Positions 24,919 through 34,782 of a stretch of DNA of 64,000 nucleotides are shown piece after piece (positions within the stretch are counted from its first letter, which is position 1; each line of letters begins with the position of its first letter). This DNA is from Spongiactinospora rosea (GTDB lineage: Bacteria > Actinomycetota > Actinomycetes > Streptosporangiales > Streptosporangiaceae): assembly GCF_003315795.1 (NCBI RefSeq), contig NZ_QMEY01000011.1, positions 1-64,000 on the forward strand, given 5' to 3'. The translations under genes and the position numbers were made by a program. The notes beneath the pieces were generated by a model. The model saw only the letters and a list, made by a program, of their open reading frames with translations, was not told the DNA's origin and did not search any database.

Positions 24919-26034
24919 TCACGGACGCCAGATGAGCACCAGCGCGCAGTCGTCGTTGTGTCCCGAGGACATCGCGTTGACCAGGGTCCGAGCCCCTTCC
25001 CGATAGCCCGTGGCGAGCAGTCGTTCGGCCTCGCCGAGCAGCCGGTCGAGCCCGGCGTCGATGTCCCGGCCCGGCTGCTCGATCAGCCCGTCGGTGTAGA
25101 GCAACAGCGCGTCGCCCTTGCGCAGCACCCCGCTGTCGGCCTCGCAGTGCAGGTCGGGCACCACGCCGAGGACCACGCCCTTGGCACTGGCCACCTTCCA
25201 GGCCCCGCTGCCCGCCTCGAACTTCACCACGGGCGGGTGCCCGGCCGAGGTGATCACGTACGCGCCGCTGGACAGGTCCAGGCTGAGGTGGACGGCGGTG
25301 ACGAAACCCTCACCCTCGCGCTGGCGGTGCAGGTAGGTGTTGCACGCGGGCAGGAAGTCGGGCACCGAGCCGAGCAGGCCGCCGAACGCGCCGGACAGCA
25401 GCAGCGCCCGGGTGCCCGCGTCCACGCCCTTGCCGGAGACGTCCACCAGGGCCAGCTCCAGCCGGTCGGCCTCGCGCATGGACACCACGAAGTCGCCGCC
25501 GAACGACGAGCCGCCCGCCTGCTTGAGCACCACCTTGGCGCCCCAGTCGCGGGGCAGCGCGGGCAGCTCGCTCTGGCTCTTGAGCCGGTCGCGAAGCTCC
25601 AGCAGCATGGCGTCGCCGCGCAGGCCCTGCACGCCGAGCTTGCCGCGGGTCCGTGACATCAACGCCGCGAGCACGCTGGTGAAGCCCATCGTGACCAGCA
25701 GGCCCGGGCCCACGTGCCGCTGCCCGTGGACCACCGCGACGAAGCCCAGCGCCACCACCACCGCGAGGATCAGCACGGTGAGGCTGCGCAGGCGTAACTG
25801 CAGGCCGCCGATCAGCGTCACCAGGATGAGCAGCGATGGGGAGAACCACTCCGTGGACACCCGGGCGGCCAGTCCGCCGATCACCAGCGCGACCACGCAC
25901 AGGGTGATGAGCAGGTTGCGATCGCGAGCCAGCGGGCCGCGCCGTGCGAAACGCACGATGCGAACCAGAAACGGCACACGGACCAGGACCGCACGGAGCC
26001 GCGGAGGAATCAGCGGCGCCGGTCGGGAACTCAT
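24919..26034 (-). CDS. membrane-anchored PP2C/SpoIIE-type phosphatase
   Basis: About 371 residues. The N-terminal third holds several hydrophobic segments (LLITLCVVALVIGGLAA, LLILVTLIGGL, VLILAVVVALGFVAVV) that anchor it. The C-terminal part is a SpoIIE-like serine phosphatase (GGDFVVSM, LALVDVSGKGVDAG, ITSAGHPPVV, LLLYTDGLIE, HNDDCALVLI). It probably dephosphorylates an anti-sigma antagonist, with no sensor other than the membrane part. Start ATG at 26034 is preferred; the frame extends to 26079. Neither start has a strong ribosome site. Confidence 0.88.
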   Translation of the reverse strand: MSSRPAPLIPPRLRAVLVRVPFLVRIVRFARRGPLARDRNLLITLCVVALVIGGLAARVSTEWFSPSLLILVTLIGGLQLRLRSLTVLILAVVVALGFVAVVHGQRHVGPGLLVTMGFTSVLAALMSRTRGKLGVQGLRGDAMLLELRDRLKSQSELPALPRDWGAKVVLKQAGGSSFGGDFVVSMREADRLELALVDVSGKGVDAGTRALLLSGAFGGLLGSVPDFLPACNTYLHRQREGEGFVTAVHLSLDLSSGAYVITSAGHPPVVKFEAGSGAWKVASAKGVVLGVVPDLHCEADSGVLRKGDALLLYTDGLIEQPGRDIDAGLDRLLGEAERLLATGYREGARTLVNAMSSGHNDDCALVLIWRP

Positions 26035-26108
26035 GATGCGCTCGACTGTATCGGGCGACGGCCCACTTGGGCAGCCCACTTGACCAAGACCTTGATCACC
26101 TAGGAGGT

Positions 26109-26147
26109 GCGAAACGGCTGATAGGAGATCAGAATCAGCCGTTTCGC
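26109..26147. repeat. perfect 14-bp inverted repeat
   Basis: GCGAAACGGCTGAT (26109-26122) and ATCAGCCGTTTCGC (26134-26147) pair without mismatch around an 11-base loop. It lies between two divergent starts, so a simple terminator role is not obvious. It could be an operator or an RNA hairpin in either 5' region. Confidence 0.6.
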
Positions 26148-26215
26148 CATGCGCCGCGCCCCGCCCCCGACGGCGATCCCGCCCGTATCGGGGCCGGGTG
26201 TTCTAGGGTTCGGGT

Positions 26216-26392
26216 ATGGCGTTGCAAAGCCTCCAGATCACCGCGATCACCGCGATGCGGGCGCGCGATGTGTCCCGCCCCTCCAAGGAGCAGCAGGAGG
26301 GGGCCGACCGGCGTCCGCTGCGCGATGAGACGCCGCGGCGCGAGGCGCGCCGCGGCCGGGACGACCAGCGGGACCCACGGCGCGACCAGTAG
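26216..26392 (+). CDS. small Arg-rich hypothetical protein, leaderless
   Basis: A 58-codon frame starting MALQSLQITAITAMRARDVS and continuing with a highly charged, arginine-rich tail. A -10 like TAGGGT (26204-26209) ends six bases before the ATG, which fits a leaderless promoter, and there is no ribosome site. It is not a shadow of another gene. I do not recognise a family. The tail is low in complexity, so it could be disordered. Moderate confidence that it is expressed. Confidence 0.45.
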   Translation: MALQSLQITAITAMRARDVSRPSKEQQEGADRRPLRDETPRREARRGRDDQRDPRRDQ

Positions 26393-26413
26393 CCGGCGCG
26401 CCCCGGGCGTGGC

Positions 26414-26884
<471 letters not shown>

Positions 26885-26976
26885 CGCCCCAGTCTGGCAG
26901 GTTCACCGGCCGCGGCGGACGGCGATCCCGGTAGAGTAAGAGACGCTTGCCCCTTCCGTCCCTTACAGGAGCACTG

Positions 26977-27465
26977 ATGCGTGACATCCGGCTGATCGGC
27001 GACCCGGTCCTGCGCACGCCCGCCGAACCGGTCACCGTGTTCGACCGCGACCTTCGCCGGCTCATCGACGAGATGTTCGCCGCGATGTACGCGGTGGACG
27101 GCGTCGGCCTGGCCGGACCGCAGATCGGGGTGTCGCGGCGGCTGTTCGTCTACGACATCGCGGGCCGCAAGGGGCACGTCATCAACCCCGAGCTGACGGT
27201 CGACGACCCCGAGCCGATGGTGGACGAGGAGGGCTGCCTGTCGGTGCCCGACCGCGCCACCCGCACCCCGCTGTACGCGCCGACCTCCCGGGCCTCGGGC
27301 GTCAGCGTCACCGGGGTGGACCGGCTGGGCCGCCCGATCAGCCTGCGCGCCCGCGGGCCGCTGGCCCGCTGCTTCCAGCACGAGACCGACCATCTCGACG
27401 GCCTGCTGTACGTTGACCGGCTGCCCAAGGACGCCGCGCGCCGGGTGCTGCTCAAGGCGGGCTGA
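26977..27465 (+). CDS. def: peptide deformylase
   Basis: Removes the formyl group from the N-terminal methionine of new proteins. All three motifs are present in 162 residues: GVGLAGPQIG (42-51), EGCLSVP with metal ligand Cys87, and QHETDHLDG with His135, Glu136 and His139. ATG at 26977 has AGGAG five bases upstream; the longer frame from 26947 is rejected. A hairpin (27456-27475) overlaps its stop codon. Confidence 0.95.
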   Translation: MRDIRLIGDPVLRTPAEPVTVFDRDLRRLIDEMFAAMYAVDGVGLAGPQIGVSRRLFVYDIAGRKGHVINPELTVDDPEPMVDEEGCLSVPDRATRTPLYAPTSRASGVSVTGVDRLGRPISLRARGPLARCFQHETDHLDGLLYVDRLPKDAARRVLLKAG

Positions 27466-27475
27466 GCAGCCCGCC
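27456..27475. terminator. convergent terminator at the def stop codon
   Basis: GGCGGGCT / AGCCCGCC with a 4-base loop that includes part of the def stop; it serves def and possibly the convergent membrane-protein gene. Confidence 0.5.
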
Positions 27476-27479
27476 GACG

Positions 27480-27911
27480 TCAGCTCTCCTGCAACTGCCG
27501 GGCGCGCCCGCGCCGCCGTACCAGCGGCCAGGCCGCCAGCGCCGCGCCCGCCGCCATCAGCAGCGCGACCACGATCCACTCGTTGGACCCGCCCGGCCCG
27601 TAGACGTGGCCGGGCCGTCCGGTGTCGAACGCACGTGAGTGCCGCCCCGGGGCGAACATCGCCCGGTCGCTGCCGTAGAACCCGATGCCGGCACGGCGTA
27701 CCGTGCCGTCGTCGGAGCGGAACTCCCCCATCCACGTGCACTGCTCGTGCCCCGGGTGCGAGATGCACTCCACCTGGGCCGCGGTGAACGTGCCCGGCGT
27801 GCCGTCGCCCCTGGCGGCGGCCAGCGCGGGCCCGAGATTCTGGGCGGCGAGCGCGATCAGCGCCAGCCCGCACGCCATCACCACAACGTCGAAGGCGCTC
27901 ACCCGGCGCAC
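27480..27911 (-). CDS. small membrane protein of unknown function
   Basis: 143 residues with one hydrophobic segment at each end (FDVVVMACGLALIALAA and WIVVALLMAAGAALAAWPL) and an outer loop of about 85 residues between. The loop holds two cysteines (ECISHPGHEQC) that could form a disulfide. Basic ends (RRVS, RRRGRAR) place both termini inside the cell. GTG start with a GGGAGG site. I do not recognise the family. Confidence 0.75.
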   Translation of the reverse strand: MRRVSAFDVVVMACGLALIALAAQNLGPALAAARGDGTPGTFTAAQVECISHPGHEQCTWMGEFRSDDGTVRRAGIGFYGSDRAMFAPGRHSRAFDTGRPGHVYGPGGSNEWIVVALLMAAGAALAAWPLVRRRGRARQLQES

Positions 27912-27982
27912 TCGGCACCTCCCTCACCCGGCCGCACGTCCAGGCTCTCCCAACCGGGACGCCCGGGCAATGCCCCGCCGGG

Positions 27983-29389
27983 TCAGAGATGCAGCGCCTT
28001 GATCTCCAGGTACTCCTCCAGGCCGTAGGTGCCCAGCTCGCGCCCGACCCCGGAGTGCTTGTAGCCGCCGAACGGCGCCATCGGGTTGAACCTGCCGCCG
28101 TTGATCGCGACCTGCCCGGTGCGCAGCCTGCGCGCGACCTCCACCGCGCGCGCCTCGGAGCCCGCCCAGACCGCGCCCGACAGGCCGTACGGGGTGCCGT
28201 TGGCGATCTCCACCGCCTCGTCCTCCTGGACGTAGGGGATCATCGAGATGACCGGGCCGAAGATCTCCTCCTGCTCGATGGTCATCCCGGGGGCGACGCC
28301 GGCGAAGACCGTCGGCGAGACGTAGTAGCCCACGTCGAGGGGCCGTTCGGTGCCGCCCGCCACCAGCCGCGCGCCCTCCTCCTGTCCGCGGTTGATGTAG
28401 CGGACCACCCGCTCGCGCTGCGCCGCCGAGACCAGCGGGCCGAGCCTGGTGCCCTCCGCGAAGGGGTCGCCCACCGTGTACCGGGCCGCCGCCTCAACCG
28501 CCAGGCCCACGGCCTCGTCGTACCGGTCGCGGTGGACGATCATGCGGGTCAGCGCCGAGCACGTCTGCCCGGAGTTGATGTACGCCCCCGCCACGGCCGC
28601 CTTGACCGCCGCGCCCAGATCGGCGTCCGGCAGGATCACGCAGGCCGACTTGCCGCCCAGCTCCAGGGCCACCCGCTTGACCGTCTCGGCCGCCAGCGCC
28701 GCGACCCTGCGCCCGGCGCGCGTGGAGCCGGTGAACGACACCATGTCGATCTCCGGGTGGGCGGCGATCGCCTCCCCCACCACCGGCCCCAGGCCGCCGA
28801 CCATGTTGAACACGCCCGGCGGCAGCCCCGCCTCGTCGAAGACCTCGGCCAGCGCGTACGCCGCCAGCGGGGCGACCTCGCTGGGCTTCAGCACCACCGT
28901 GCATCCGGCGGCGAGCGCGGGGGCGACCTTGCACACGACCTGGTGCAGCGGGTAGTTCCATGGCGTGATCGCGCCGACGACGCCGGCGGGCTCCTTGAGC
29001 ACCCGGGAGTTGCCGACCCGCTCGCCGTCGAAGTCGTAGGTCTCGGCGAGCCGCGCGAAGGAGGCGAGCACCCCCGCGGGCATCTGCGTGTGCACCTTCA
29101 GCGCGATCCCGTACGGCGCGCCCAGGTCGGTCGCGATGATCCGGGCGATCCGCTCGGCGCGCTCCTCGACCAGCTCCGCGGCCCTGGCCAGGAGTTTGCC
29201 GCGCTCGGCCGCCGGGGTTGCCGACCAGGCGCCGAACGCCTCGCGCGCCGCGCCCACCGCCACCTCCACGTCGTCGGGCGACCCAGCGGGCACCCGGTCG
29301 ATCACCTCTTCGGTGGCCGGGTCGACGACGTCGATGCCCTCGGCCGAGGCCGATGGCACCCAGGTTCCGTTCACATACAGGTGGCGCAT
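27983..29389 (-). CDS. NAD-dependent aldehyde dehydrogenase
   Basis: Oxidises an aldehyde to an acid. The 468-residue product has the NAD-binding segment ITPWNYPLHQ, the catalytic glutamate in ELGGKS, the nucleophile in SGQTCSA (Cys near 277), and the C-terminal FNPMAPFGGYKHSGVGRE. Typical of the broad ALDH family (betaine or hydroxysalicyl-type); the substrate cannot be assigned. The start at 29389 (MRHLYVNGTW) matches family length. It stands alone, divergent from pepN. Confidence 0.92.
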   Translation of the reverse strand: MRHLYVNGTWVPSASAEGIDVVDPATEEVIDRVPAGSPDDVEVAVGAAREAFGAWSATPAAERGKLLARAAELVEERAERIARIIATDLGAPYGIALKVHTQMPAGVLASFARLAETYDFDGERVGNSRVLKEPAGVVGAITPWNYPLHQVVCKVAPALAAGCTVVLKPSEVAPLAAYALAEVFDEAGLPPGVFNMVGGLGPVVGEAIAAHPEIDMVSFTGSTRAGRRVAALAAETVKRVALELGGKSACVILPDADLGAAVKAAVAGAYINSGQTCSALTRMIVHRDRYDEAVGLAVEAAARYTVGDPFAEGTRLGPLVSAAQRERVVRYINRGQEEGARLVAGGTERPLDVGYYVSPTVFAGVAPGMTIEQEEIFGPVISMIPYVQEDEAVEIANGTPYGLSGAVWAGSEARAVEVARRLRTGQVAINGGRFNPMAPFGGYKHSGVGRELGTYGLEEYLEIKALHL

Positions 29390-29637
29390 GGCCCCATCCT
29401 GGCGCGAGCCGTGTCGATTCGCGAGCGGATCGGCGGCTTGTGGACAGAAGGCCGGGAACACGCTCAGTCAGGGACGCCCTTCCCCTATCGCGATAGGGCA
29501 TGTCAACCTGACATGACCCGATCTTCCTGGTGCGACATTCCTCCACCGTCGTGGCAGGATTCAGAACATCCGTCCGCAGTAGGGCGGGCGAGTACCGTGT
29601 GATGACGCTGCGTCAAGGCGTGTAAAGAGGAGTGCAT

Positions 29638-32214
29638 GTGGCAGGCAATCTCACCCGTGACGAGGCCCGGGAGCGCGCCCGGCTGCTGAAGGTCCATTCC
29701 TACACGGTCGAGCTGGACCTCACGGAGGGCGAGGAGCGGTTCGAGAGCGTCACCACGGTGAGGTTCGCCGCGGCGCGGCCCGGTGGCGAGACCTTCATCG
29801 ACCTGGCGGGAGCGCACGTACGGCGGGTCGTGCTCAACGGCGCCGACCTCGACGTGTCCGGCTACGACGCCGAGCGCGGCCGTTTCCCGCTGCCCGGTCT
29901 GGCCGCGGAGAACGAGCTGGTGGTCGACGCCGACTGCGCCTACATGCGCACCGGCGAGGGGCTGCACCGGTTCGTCGACCCGGTGGACTCGAAGGTCTAT
30001 CTGCACACGCAGTTCGAGACGGCCGACGCCCACCGGATGTACGCCTGCTTCGACCAGCCCGACCTGAAGGCCACCTTCGAGCTGACCGTGCTCGCGCCCG
30101 GCGACTGGGAGGTCGTGTCCAACGCCGCCGCCGAGGAGCCCGAGGAGCTGCCCGAACACCACGGCAGGCACGGCACCCTGCAGGCGTCCAGGCGCTGGCA
30201 CTTCCCGCCCACCCCGGTCATTTCCACCTACATCACCGCGCTGGTCGCGGGGCCATACCACAAAGTCACCGACGAGCATGATGGCATCCCACTGGGCATC
30301 TACTGCCGGTCCTCGATCGCCCAACATCTCGACCCTGACAACCTGTTCGAGGTCACCAAGCAGGGCTTCGACTTCTTCCACCGGGTCTTCGGCATCCGTT
30401 ACCCGTTCGGGAAGTACGACCAGCTCTTCGTGCCTGAGTTCAACGCGGGCGCGATGGAGAACGCGGCGTGCGTGACCTTCCTGGAGGACTACGTCTTCCG
30501 ATCGCGGGTCACCGACGCGACGGTCGAGCGCCGCGCGGAGACGATCCTGCACGAGATGGCGCACATGTGGTTCGGCGACCTGGTCACCATGCGCTGGTGG
30601 GACGACCTGTGGCTGAACGAGTCGTTCGCCACCTACATGTCGGTGCTGTGCCAGGCCGAGGCCACCCGGTGGGGGCAGGGCGCCTGGACGACCTTCGCCA
30701 ACGTGGAGAAGTCCTGGGCCTACCGCCAGGACCAGCTCCCCTCCACCCACCCGATCGCCGCCGACATCGTGGACATGCAGGCGGTCGAGGTCAACTTCGA
30801 CGGCATCACCTACGCCAAGGGCGCGTCGGTGCTCAAGCAGCTCGTCGCCTACGTGGGCCTGGACAACTTCCTGGCCGGGGTGCGCGACTACTTCAACGAG
30901 CACGCGTGGGGCAACACCACCCTGTCGGACCTGCTGTCGGCGCTGGAGCGCACCTCCGGCCGCGACCTCACCTCGTGGTCCAAGGAGTGGCTGGAGACCT
31001 CGTGGGTCAACACGCTGCGCCCCGAGTTCACCACCGACGACGAGGGCAGGTTCACCCGGTTCGAGGTGCTGCAGGAGGCTCCGCCGGAGCATCCGACGCT
31101 GCGCTCGCACCGCGTCGCGGTCGGTCTCTACTCGCTCGACAACGGCGTGTTGCGGCGTACCAAGCGGGTCGAGCTGGACGTGGTGGGCGCCCGCACCGCC
31201 GTACCGGAGCTTTCCGGCGTGGCCCGGCCCGACCTGGTGCTGCTCAACGACGACGACCTGACCTACGCCAAGATCCGCCTGGACGAGGGGTCGCTGCGCA
31301 CGCTGGTCGAGGGCGGCATCTCCTGCTTCGCCGACTCGCTGCCGCGGGCCCTTTGCTGGTCGGCGGCCTGGGACATGACGCGCGACGCCGAGCTGGCGGC
31401 CCGCGACTACGTCAAGCTGGTCTGCTCGGGGGTCACCTCGATCAAGGACATCACGGTCGCGCAGAGCGTGCTGCGCCAGGCGCGGCTGACCGTGCAGCAG
31501 TACGCCGACCCGGCCTGGCGGGTCACCGGCCTGGACGAGCTGGCCTCGCGGCTGCGCGACCTGATCGGCTCCGCCGACCCGGGCTCGGACCACCAGCTCG
31601 CCTACGTCAACGCGTTCGCCGCGGTGGCCACCTCCGACGGCGAGCTCGAATACCTGCGCGACATCCTGGAGGGCCGCTCGGTGCCCGCGGGCCTGACCGT
31701 GGACACCGACCTGCGCTGGACGCTCATCCACGCGCTGGTCTCCGGCGGCGTGCTCGGCGAGGCCGAGATCGAGTCCGAACTGCGCCGCGACGCCACCGCC
31801 ACCGGCGAGCGCTCGGCCGCGCTGTGCCGGGCCGCGATCCCGACCGCCGAGGCCAAGGCCGCCTGCTGGGACCGCATCGTCGCGGGCGAGCTGAGCGGCG
31901 CGCTGCTGCGCTCGACGATCGTCGGCTTCATGGACCCGCACCACACTGCGCTGCTGGTCCCGTACGCCGAGCGCTACCTCTCCGAGGTCGGCCGCATCTG
32001 GAAGAGCTGGACCTCCGACATGGCCCAGAACTTCGTGGTCGGCTGCTTCCCCGCGCTGCTCATCGACGAGCACACGGTGGAGCGGACCAACGAGTACATC
32101 GCGTCCAACGACCCGCCGCACGCGCTGCGCCGCCTGCTCCTCGAAGGAGCCGACGGGATCAGCCGCGCGCTGCGGGCCCGCGCCAAGGACGCCGCCGCGG
32201 CGACGGTGGCCTGA
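29638..32214 (+). CDS. pepN: aminopeptidase N (M1 family)
   Basis: Zinc aminopeptidase of 858 residues. It has the exopeptidase motif GAMEN near 271, the zinc motif HEMAHMWFGDLVTM near 305 and the third ligand in WLNESFATY near 327, followed by the ERAP1-like C-terminal helical domain. Length and N-terminus match the actinobacterial cytosolic enzyme. The start is GTG at 29638 with AGAGGAG five bases upstream; GTG at 29632 overlaps that site. A strong hairpin follows the stop. Confidence 0.96.
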   Translation: MAGNLTRDEARERARLLKVHSYTVELDLTEGEERFESVTTVRFAAARPGGETFIDLAGAHVRRVVLNGADLDVSGYDAERGRFPLPGLAAENELVVDADCAYMRTGEGLHRFVDPVDSKVYLHTQFETADAHRMYACFDQPDLKATFELTVLAPGDWEVVSNAAAEEPEELPEHHGRHGTLQASRRWHFPPTPVISTYITALVAGPYHKVTDEHDGIPLGIYCRSSIAQHLDPDNLFEVTKQGFDFFHRVFGIRYPFGKYDQLFVPEFNAGAMENAACVTFLEDYVFRSRVTDATVERRAETILHEMAHMWFGDLVTMRWWDDLWLNESFATYMSVLCQAEATRWGQGAWTTFANVEKSWAYRQDQLPSTHPIAADIVDMQAVEVNFDGITYAKGASVLKQLVAYVGLDNFLAGVRDYFNEHAWGNTTLSDLLSALERTSGRDLTSWSKEWLETSWVNTLRPEFTTDDEGRFTRFEVLQEAPPEHPTLRSHRVAVGLYSLDNGVLRRTKRVELDVVGARTAVPELSGVARPDLVLLNDDDLTYAKIRLDEGSLRTLVEGGISCFADSLPRALCWSAAWDMTRDAELAARDYVKLVCSGVTSIKDITVAQSVLRQARLTVQQYADPAWRVTGLDELASRLRDLIGSADPGSDHQLAYVNAFAAVATSDGELEYLRDILEGRSVPAGLTVDTDLRWTLIHALVSGGVLGEAEIESELRRDATATGERSAALCRAAIPTAEAKAACWDRIVAGELSGALLRSTIVGFMDPHHTALLVPYAERYLSEVGRIWKSWTSDMAQNFVVGCFPALLIDEHTVERTNEYIASNDPPHALRRLLLEGADGISRALRARAKDAAAATVA

Positions 32215-32275
32215 CCCCCGTACGCCCCTCCGGCGGATTCGCGCGCGGCCCTGGCCGTTCCCGGCGGATTCCCGG

Positions 32276-32303
32276 CGATCGGCCCACGTCCGTGGGCCGA
32301 TCG
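32276..32303 (+). terminator. terminator of pepN
   Basis: Perfect 12-bp stem CGATCGGCCCAC / GTGGGCCGATCG with a 4-base loop, 62 bases after the pepN stop. Confidence 0.75.
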
Positions 32304-32407
32304 TCGTCGATGATCGACGAGCTGCTGATAACCTCTTGGCTTGACGTTTGTCGGGATTCCTCGCTGACAGGATCCTTTTGGGGGCACTCAATTCCGGGGG
32401 TTGAGCC

Positions 32408-33787
32408 GTGCTTGGACCGGAGACTCTGCTCGATGAGCGGTACCGGCTCGAACACCGCATCGGTGGCGGCGGCATGGGCGAGGTGTGGCGGGCGACCGAC
32501 GCGCTGCTCGGCCGTACGGTGGCGGTAAAGGTCCTGCTACCCGCGCTGATGGAAGATCCCGGCTTCGAGGCCCGGTTCCTGGCCGAGGCCAGGGCGATGG
32601 CCACCCTGCACCACCCCGGCGTGGTCGACGTCTACGACTACGGCTCCTGCGCCCTGCCCGACGGCAGCCAGGTCAGCTACCTGGTGATGGAGCACGTGGA
32701 CGGCGAGTCGCTGGACCGCGTGCTGCGCCGCGGCGCGCTGCCGCCGGCCACCGCGATGCGGGTGGTCGCCGAGGCGGGCGACGCGCTGTCCGCCGCGCAC
32801 GAGCAGGGCATCGTGCACCGCGACGTCAAGCCGGGCAACCTGCTGGTGCGCGCGGACGGGCGGCTGGCCCTCACCGACTTCGGGATCGCCCGCTCGGCGG
32901 CGGGCAACCAGCTCACCAGCACGGGCATGGTGCTCGGCTCGGTCGGCTACTGCGCGCCGGAACAGGCCACGGGGGGCGAGATCACCCCGGCCGCCGACAT
33001 CTACGCGCTGGGCGTGGTGGGCTACCAGTGCCTTACCGGCCGTATGCCGTTCGAGGGCGAGACGCCGGTCCAGATCCTGGTCAAGCACCTCAATGTCGAG
33101 CCGCCCGCGCTGCCCGCGGAGATCCCGGCCGCGCAGCGCCATGTGGTGACGCGCGCGCTCAGCAAGGAACCCGCCGACCGCTGGCCCTCGGCCGCGGCGA
33201 TGGCCGCGGCCGCCCGCCGCGCGGCCGACGACCCCACGGCGGTGCCGCCGCTCAGGCCCGTACCGGCCGCACGCGAGGCGAACACCGTTCCGGCCCTCCC
33301 GGCCGCCCCCGGCGGCGGCCGCCGCCGCAAGCGCGCGATGACCATGTTCGCCAGCGCCGCCGCGGCCGTGGTCGCCACGCTGACGTTGGGGACGATGGTG
33401 TGGATGCAGCAGACCACCGGGTCCACCGAGCCGGTCGAGTCGCAGGTGCGCGAGGTCGTGCCGAGCGCCACCGTGGCCGACGAGCCGAGCGACCATCCGC
33501 GCAGGCCCGCCGAGCGCAGGTCCAGGGAGGTCAAGGAGACCTGGCCCGCGGCGACCCCGACCCCCTGGCCGACGAACGAGGAAGAGCCCACCGGGGAGCC
33601 CACGGCGGAGCCGACCGAAGACCCGACGCAGGAGCCGACCGAGGAGCCGACGCAGGAGCCGACGGACGATCCGCCGCCCACGACCGGCGACCCCGAGCCA
33701 CAGCCGAGCACCCTGCCGACCTCCGAGGAGCCGCCCCCCGACCAGCCGGTGCCGCCGCAGCAGTGCATCCGCGCGCCCTGCCCGTGA
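32408..33787 (+). CDS. membrane Ser/Thr protein kinase (PknB-like)
   Basis: A 459-residue kinase. The cytosolic catalytic domain (1-270) has the glycine loop IGGGGMGEVW, the VAVK lysine, HRDVKPGN near 137, LTDFGIA and GYCAPEQ. A basic stretch (GGGRRRKRA) precedes one transmembrane segment (about 312-335). The outer part has no PASTA repeats. It is a Pro/Thr/Glu-rich stalk with EPTEEPTQ repeats, ending in a two-cysteine tail (QQCIRAPCP). The stalk may span the cell wall. GTG start. The stop overlaps the next gene (GTGA). Confidence 0.93.
   Translation: MLGPETLLDERYRLEHRIGGGGMGEVWRATDALLGRTVAVKVLLPALMEDPGFEARFLAEARAMATLHHPGVVDVYDYGSCALPDGSQVSYLVMEHVDGESLDRVLRRGALPPATAMRVVAEAGDALSAAHEQGIVHRDVKPGNLLVRADGRLALTDFGIARSAAGNQLTSTGMVLGSVGYCAPEQATGGEITPAADIYALGVVGYQCLTGRMPFEGETPVQILVKHLNVEPPALPAEIPAAQRHVVTRALSKEPADRWPSAAAMAAAARRAADDPTAVPPLRPVPAAREANTVPALPAAPGGGRRRKRAMTMFASAAAAVVATLTLGTMVWMQQTTGSTEPVESQVREVVPSATVADEPSDHPRRPAERRSREVKETWPAATPTPWPTNEEEPTGEPTAEPTEDPTQEPTEEPTQEPTDDPPPTTGDPEPQPSTLPTSEEPPPDQPVPPQQCIRAPCP
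33590..33668 (+). repeat. tandem coding repeat for EPTxEPTQ stalk
   Basis: Imperfect 24-base direct repeats of the type GAGCCGACCGAGGAGCCGAC encode the Glu-Pro-Thr stalk of the kinase. Copy number may vary between strains. Confidence 0.7.
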
Positions 33788-34767
33788 CGCCGCCGCGCCT
33801 GGATTCCGCGCGTGATCTGCTGATCGAGCTGGCCGAGCGGCACGCCTTCGCCGACCTCGGGGCGCTCGCGCCGCGCGTTCTCGGCGAGCGGGAGGGCGAG
33901 CGGGTCGCCGACGTGTGCGAGTTCGGGCAGCGGCTGCTGTCACTCGACGCGGAGGACTTCGCCGCCGAGGCGCGGGCCGTGCCCGCGGAGCTGCGCAGGC
34001 GTGCCCGGAGCTGTCACATGCCGCAAACGCCGCGCGAGCAGCCGCGCGGGGCGCTGGCCACGCTGGTGCCCGCGTACGGCCTGCTGCTTGAGGTGATCGC
34101 GGTCCGCTGGCGGCGGCGGGAGCTGAGCCCGATGACGGCGGCGGTGCACATCGCGGCGGAGTACCTGCCGCTGCTGGCGTTCGAACCGGCGCTCGGCCAC
34201 GCGGGCGACCCGGCCGCCTGGCCCGCGGGGCTGGCGGCCCCCGGCAGCAGGTTCGGCGTCATCGGCGACCGCGAGTGCGACCACACCAGGGCCGAGCAGT
34301 CGGCGCTCAACCGCACTCTGCGGGTCGCGGTGGAGCCCGGCGAGGGCTGGCGGGCCTACTTCGACCGGCAGCACAGCCAGGTGGCCGGGGCGCTGGCCAC
34401 CTGCGTGGCGCGGTGCCGCAACCCCTGCACGGCGATGGACTGGGTGGCCCCGGACGACCGCGCCGACCTCGCGGCGCGGGCCAAGGTCGCGCTCGCGTTC
34501 GCGGACACGCCGCTGGTACGTCTGCGGCACGCCGCCCCGGTCGGCCACGGATTCGGCGTGCCCTCCGCCGAGGAGGTGCTGGACGCCTGGGAGCGCAGCC
34601 GCTCGGCGCTCGACAAGAACCCGATCGGCGGCACGGCGACCCACGACGACGGGTTCCCGCTCGCGGGCCTTCCGTCGCTGTTCTCCGCCGTCGCCGCGGC
34701 CCCCGTGCGGCCGGCCACGCTGCTCGCCGACATCAGCGCGCACCTGTCGGCCATGATCGCCGAGTGA
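33784..34767 (+). CDS. conserved-looking protein of unknown function, coupled to the kinase
   Basis: 327 residues, no signal peptide or membrane segment, rich in Ala, Arg and Leu, mostly helical by composition. It has notable cysteine spots (CDHTRAEQSALNRTL, CVARCRNPCTAMDWV). I do not recognise a domain. The GTG start overlaps the kinase stop by four bases, so it is translated with the kinase and is likely its partner or substrate. Codon use is like its neighbours. Confidence 0.75.
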   Translation: MTPPRLDSARDLLIELAERHAFADLGALAPRVLGEREGERVADVCEFGQRLLSLDAEDFAAEARAVPAELRRRARSCHMPQTPREQPRGALATLVPAYGLLLEVIAVRWRRRELSPMTAAVHIAAEYLPLLAFEPALGHAGDPAAWPAGLAAPGSRFGVIGDRECDHTRAEQSALNRTLRVAVEPGEGWRAYFDRQHSQVAGALATCVARCRNPCTAMDWVAPDDRADLAARAKVALAFADTPLVRLRHAAPVGHGFGVPSAEEVLDAWERSRSALDKNPIGGTATHDDGFPLAGLPSLFSAVAAAPVRPATLLADISAHLSAMIAE

Positions 34768-34782
34768 GGCCGCGCCCGCGCC

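Noticed and set aside
26090..26110. Anti-SD-like palindrome CACCTAGGAGGTG near an rRNA-like GATCACCT
   Set aside because: Only a few bases match the 16S 3' end; no rRNA follows.
29503..32604. 1033-codon minus-strand frame opposite pepN
   Set aside because: Antisense shadow of pepN, extending over the terminator and the next gene; no motif or start site.
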